From the NCBI GenBank assembly GCA_021736615.1, contig JAIPFN010000002.1, positions 1-7,831 on the forward strand: a stretch of DNA of 7,831 bases. Direction: 5' to 3'. The notes beneath the pieces are model-generated. The model was not told the DNA's origin and searched no databases. It was given only the letters and a program-made list of their open reading frames with translations. Numbering within the stretch: the stretch's first letter is position 1; every line of letters begins with the position of its first letter. The position numbers were made by a program, and so were the translations under genes. Origin of the DNA: Phycisphaerae bacterium. Lineage in GTDB: Bacteria; Planctomycetota; Phycisphaerae; Sedimentisphaerales; Anaerohalosphaeraceae. Below are positions 6,989 to 7,831 of the stretch, piece by piece.

Positions 6989-7831
6989 TCAACGACAAAC
7001 CCTAAAGCCCATGACGTAGCTGATCAGGGATGGGTCGCCGTCGTAGGTCCAGTACGAGACAGAACAGTACCCGGCGTAGTTGCCCCAGCTGCCACCGCGC
7101 ATAACACGATAGCTGCTGCTATATATAGAGCTTGTCCACTCATAGGCATTCCCTGCCATGTCATGCATCCCATAGCCGTATGAATCATAATAGTCAACTG
7201 GACTAGTATAAGGATACATCGAAAGGTTAAGCGGATTGGCATGACTAATGCCATCGTAATAATTCGCTTTACTAAAGTCTAGTGTCGTACCACAGCCGTA
7301 AGTGAAACTGCCGTCATAATCAGCCACTGCCTGCCATTCCCATTCAGTCGGAAGTCTATACCCGAAATAGTTACAGAATGCAGTAGCTCCGTACCAGCTT
7401 ACCGCAACAACAGGATGCCTGCTCATATCATAGCCATCACGGCTGCGAACACTGAATACACCTTCGCTATAAGTAATCTGGCTATATGAATATGTTTCAG
7501 TAGTTTCAAAATAAACACAGTCCGCGTAATCCTCTCCACTGTTTGAACCGTTTGCACCATAGACAATTTTGTTGCTAACATAAATATCACCAGAAGCAAG
7601 TGCTGCATTTAAGAACTGGCAATACTGATCATTAGTAGTTTCATATTTGCTCATTTGACCCTTGAAACCCTCATGGCCGGGCACACCCGGGTCGTTGATA
7701 GATATAAGAAGTATCCCGTCAGTTGCATCGATCCCATCACAATCCTGGTCGATTCCATCATTTAGAATTTCCGGTGCTCCCGGATAAATAGTCGGATCCT
7801 TATCGTTACAATCAGTATCATAATCAAGGCC
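6989..7831 (-). CDS. MopE-motif / SUMF1-fold (FGE-sulfatase domain) protein, N-terminus missing
   Basis: The frame is open to the right edge, so 280 C-terminal residues are visible; the GTG at 7684 is internal. Residues 5-33, DTDCNDKDPTIYPGAPEI to NDGIDQDCDG, are a classic Cys/Asp putative metal-binding motif of the MopE type, often found in tandem, so more copies may lie outside. Residues 47-280 are a SUMF1/FGE-sulfatase (C-type-lectin-like) domain: GQMSKYETTNDQYCQFLNAAL, HPVVAVSWYGATAFCNYFGYRLPTEWEWQAVA (139-170), YGMHDMAGNAYEWT (220-233), RGGSW (245-249) and final GFRVCR. Aligned by eye with human FGE, the first catalytic Cys is kept (C256) but the second is Trp (W261), so formylglycine-generating activity is unlikely. 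A secreted binding or structural role is inferred. It lies 67 bp before the beta-helix gene on the same strand, with no clear terminator between, so co-transcription is possible. Confidence 0.87.
   Translation of the reverse strand, partial: GLDYDTDCNDKDPTIYPGAPEILNDGIDQDCDGIDATDGILLISINDPGVPGHEGFKGQMSKYETTNDQYCQFLNAALASGDIYVSNKIVYGANGSNSGEDYADCVYFETTETYSYSQITYSEGVFSVRSRDGYDMSRHPVVAVSWYGATAFCNYFGYRLPTEWEWQAVADYDGSFTYGCGTTLDFSKANYYDGISHANPLNLSMYPYTSPVDYYDSYGYGMHDMAGNAYEWTSSIYSSSYRVMRGGSWGNYAGYCSVSYWTYDGDPSLISYVMGFRVCR

Overview
The window looks like chromosomal DNA of a planctomycete, most likely of the Phycisphaerae/Sedimentisphaerales type. This rests on the right-hand third: a secreted parallel beta-helix protein ending in a single dockerin-like calcium loop plus a Cys/Trp-rich tail, Asp-Pro-Asn linkers, and a MopE-motif/SUMF1-fold protein. 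These styles are, from memory, abundant in that lineage; no database search was possible. The rest is housekeeping or membrane physiology and fits any bacterium.

Layout. 2-1759 (+): a 5'-truncated CdaA-type diadenylate cyclase followed after 9 bp by a CdaR/YbbR-domain protein, the classical c-di-AMP synthesis and regulator pair; no glmM follows. 1760-1929: convergent gap with a hairpin that suits a terminator for the opposing gene. 1930-3711 (-): CstA-family transporter. 3712-3793: a gap holding a Shine-Dalgarno sequence, a terminator-like hairpin and a heptanucleotide tandem array that runs into the der stop codon. 3794-5122 (-): GTPase Der, starting at TTG. 5123-5310: AT-rich gap with an extended -10 element for der. 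5311-6921 (-): secreted beta-helix/dockerin-like protein. 6989-7831 (-): C-terminal part of a MopE-motif plus SUMF1-fold protein that runs off the right edge.

How they fit together. CdaA and CdaR act together at the membrane to make and tune c-di-AMP. Der supports 50S ribosome assembly; CstA probably imports pyruvate or peptides. der and cstA share a strand but are separated by a probable terminator. The two right-hand genes are on one strand, 67 bp apart, and both look extracytoplasmic and calcium- or metal-related, so they may be co-expressed surface proteins. I see no CRISPR array, transposase, tRNA or rRNA, and no convincing complete new system. The most unusual points are the DGA-to-DMA change in the cyclase active site, the MopE/SUMF1 fusion that lacks one of the two FGE catalytic cysteines, and short tandem repeats on both sides of cstA.
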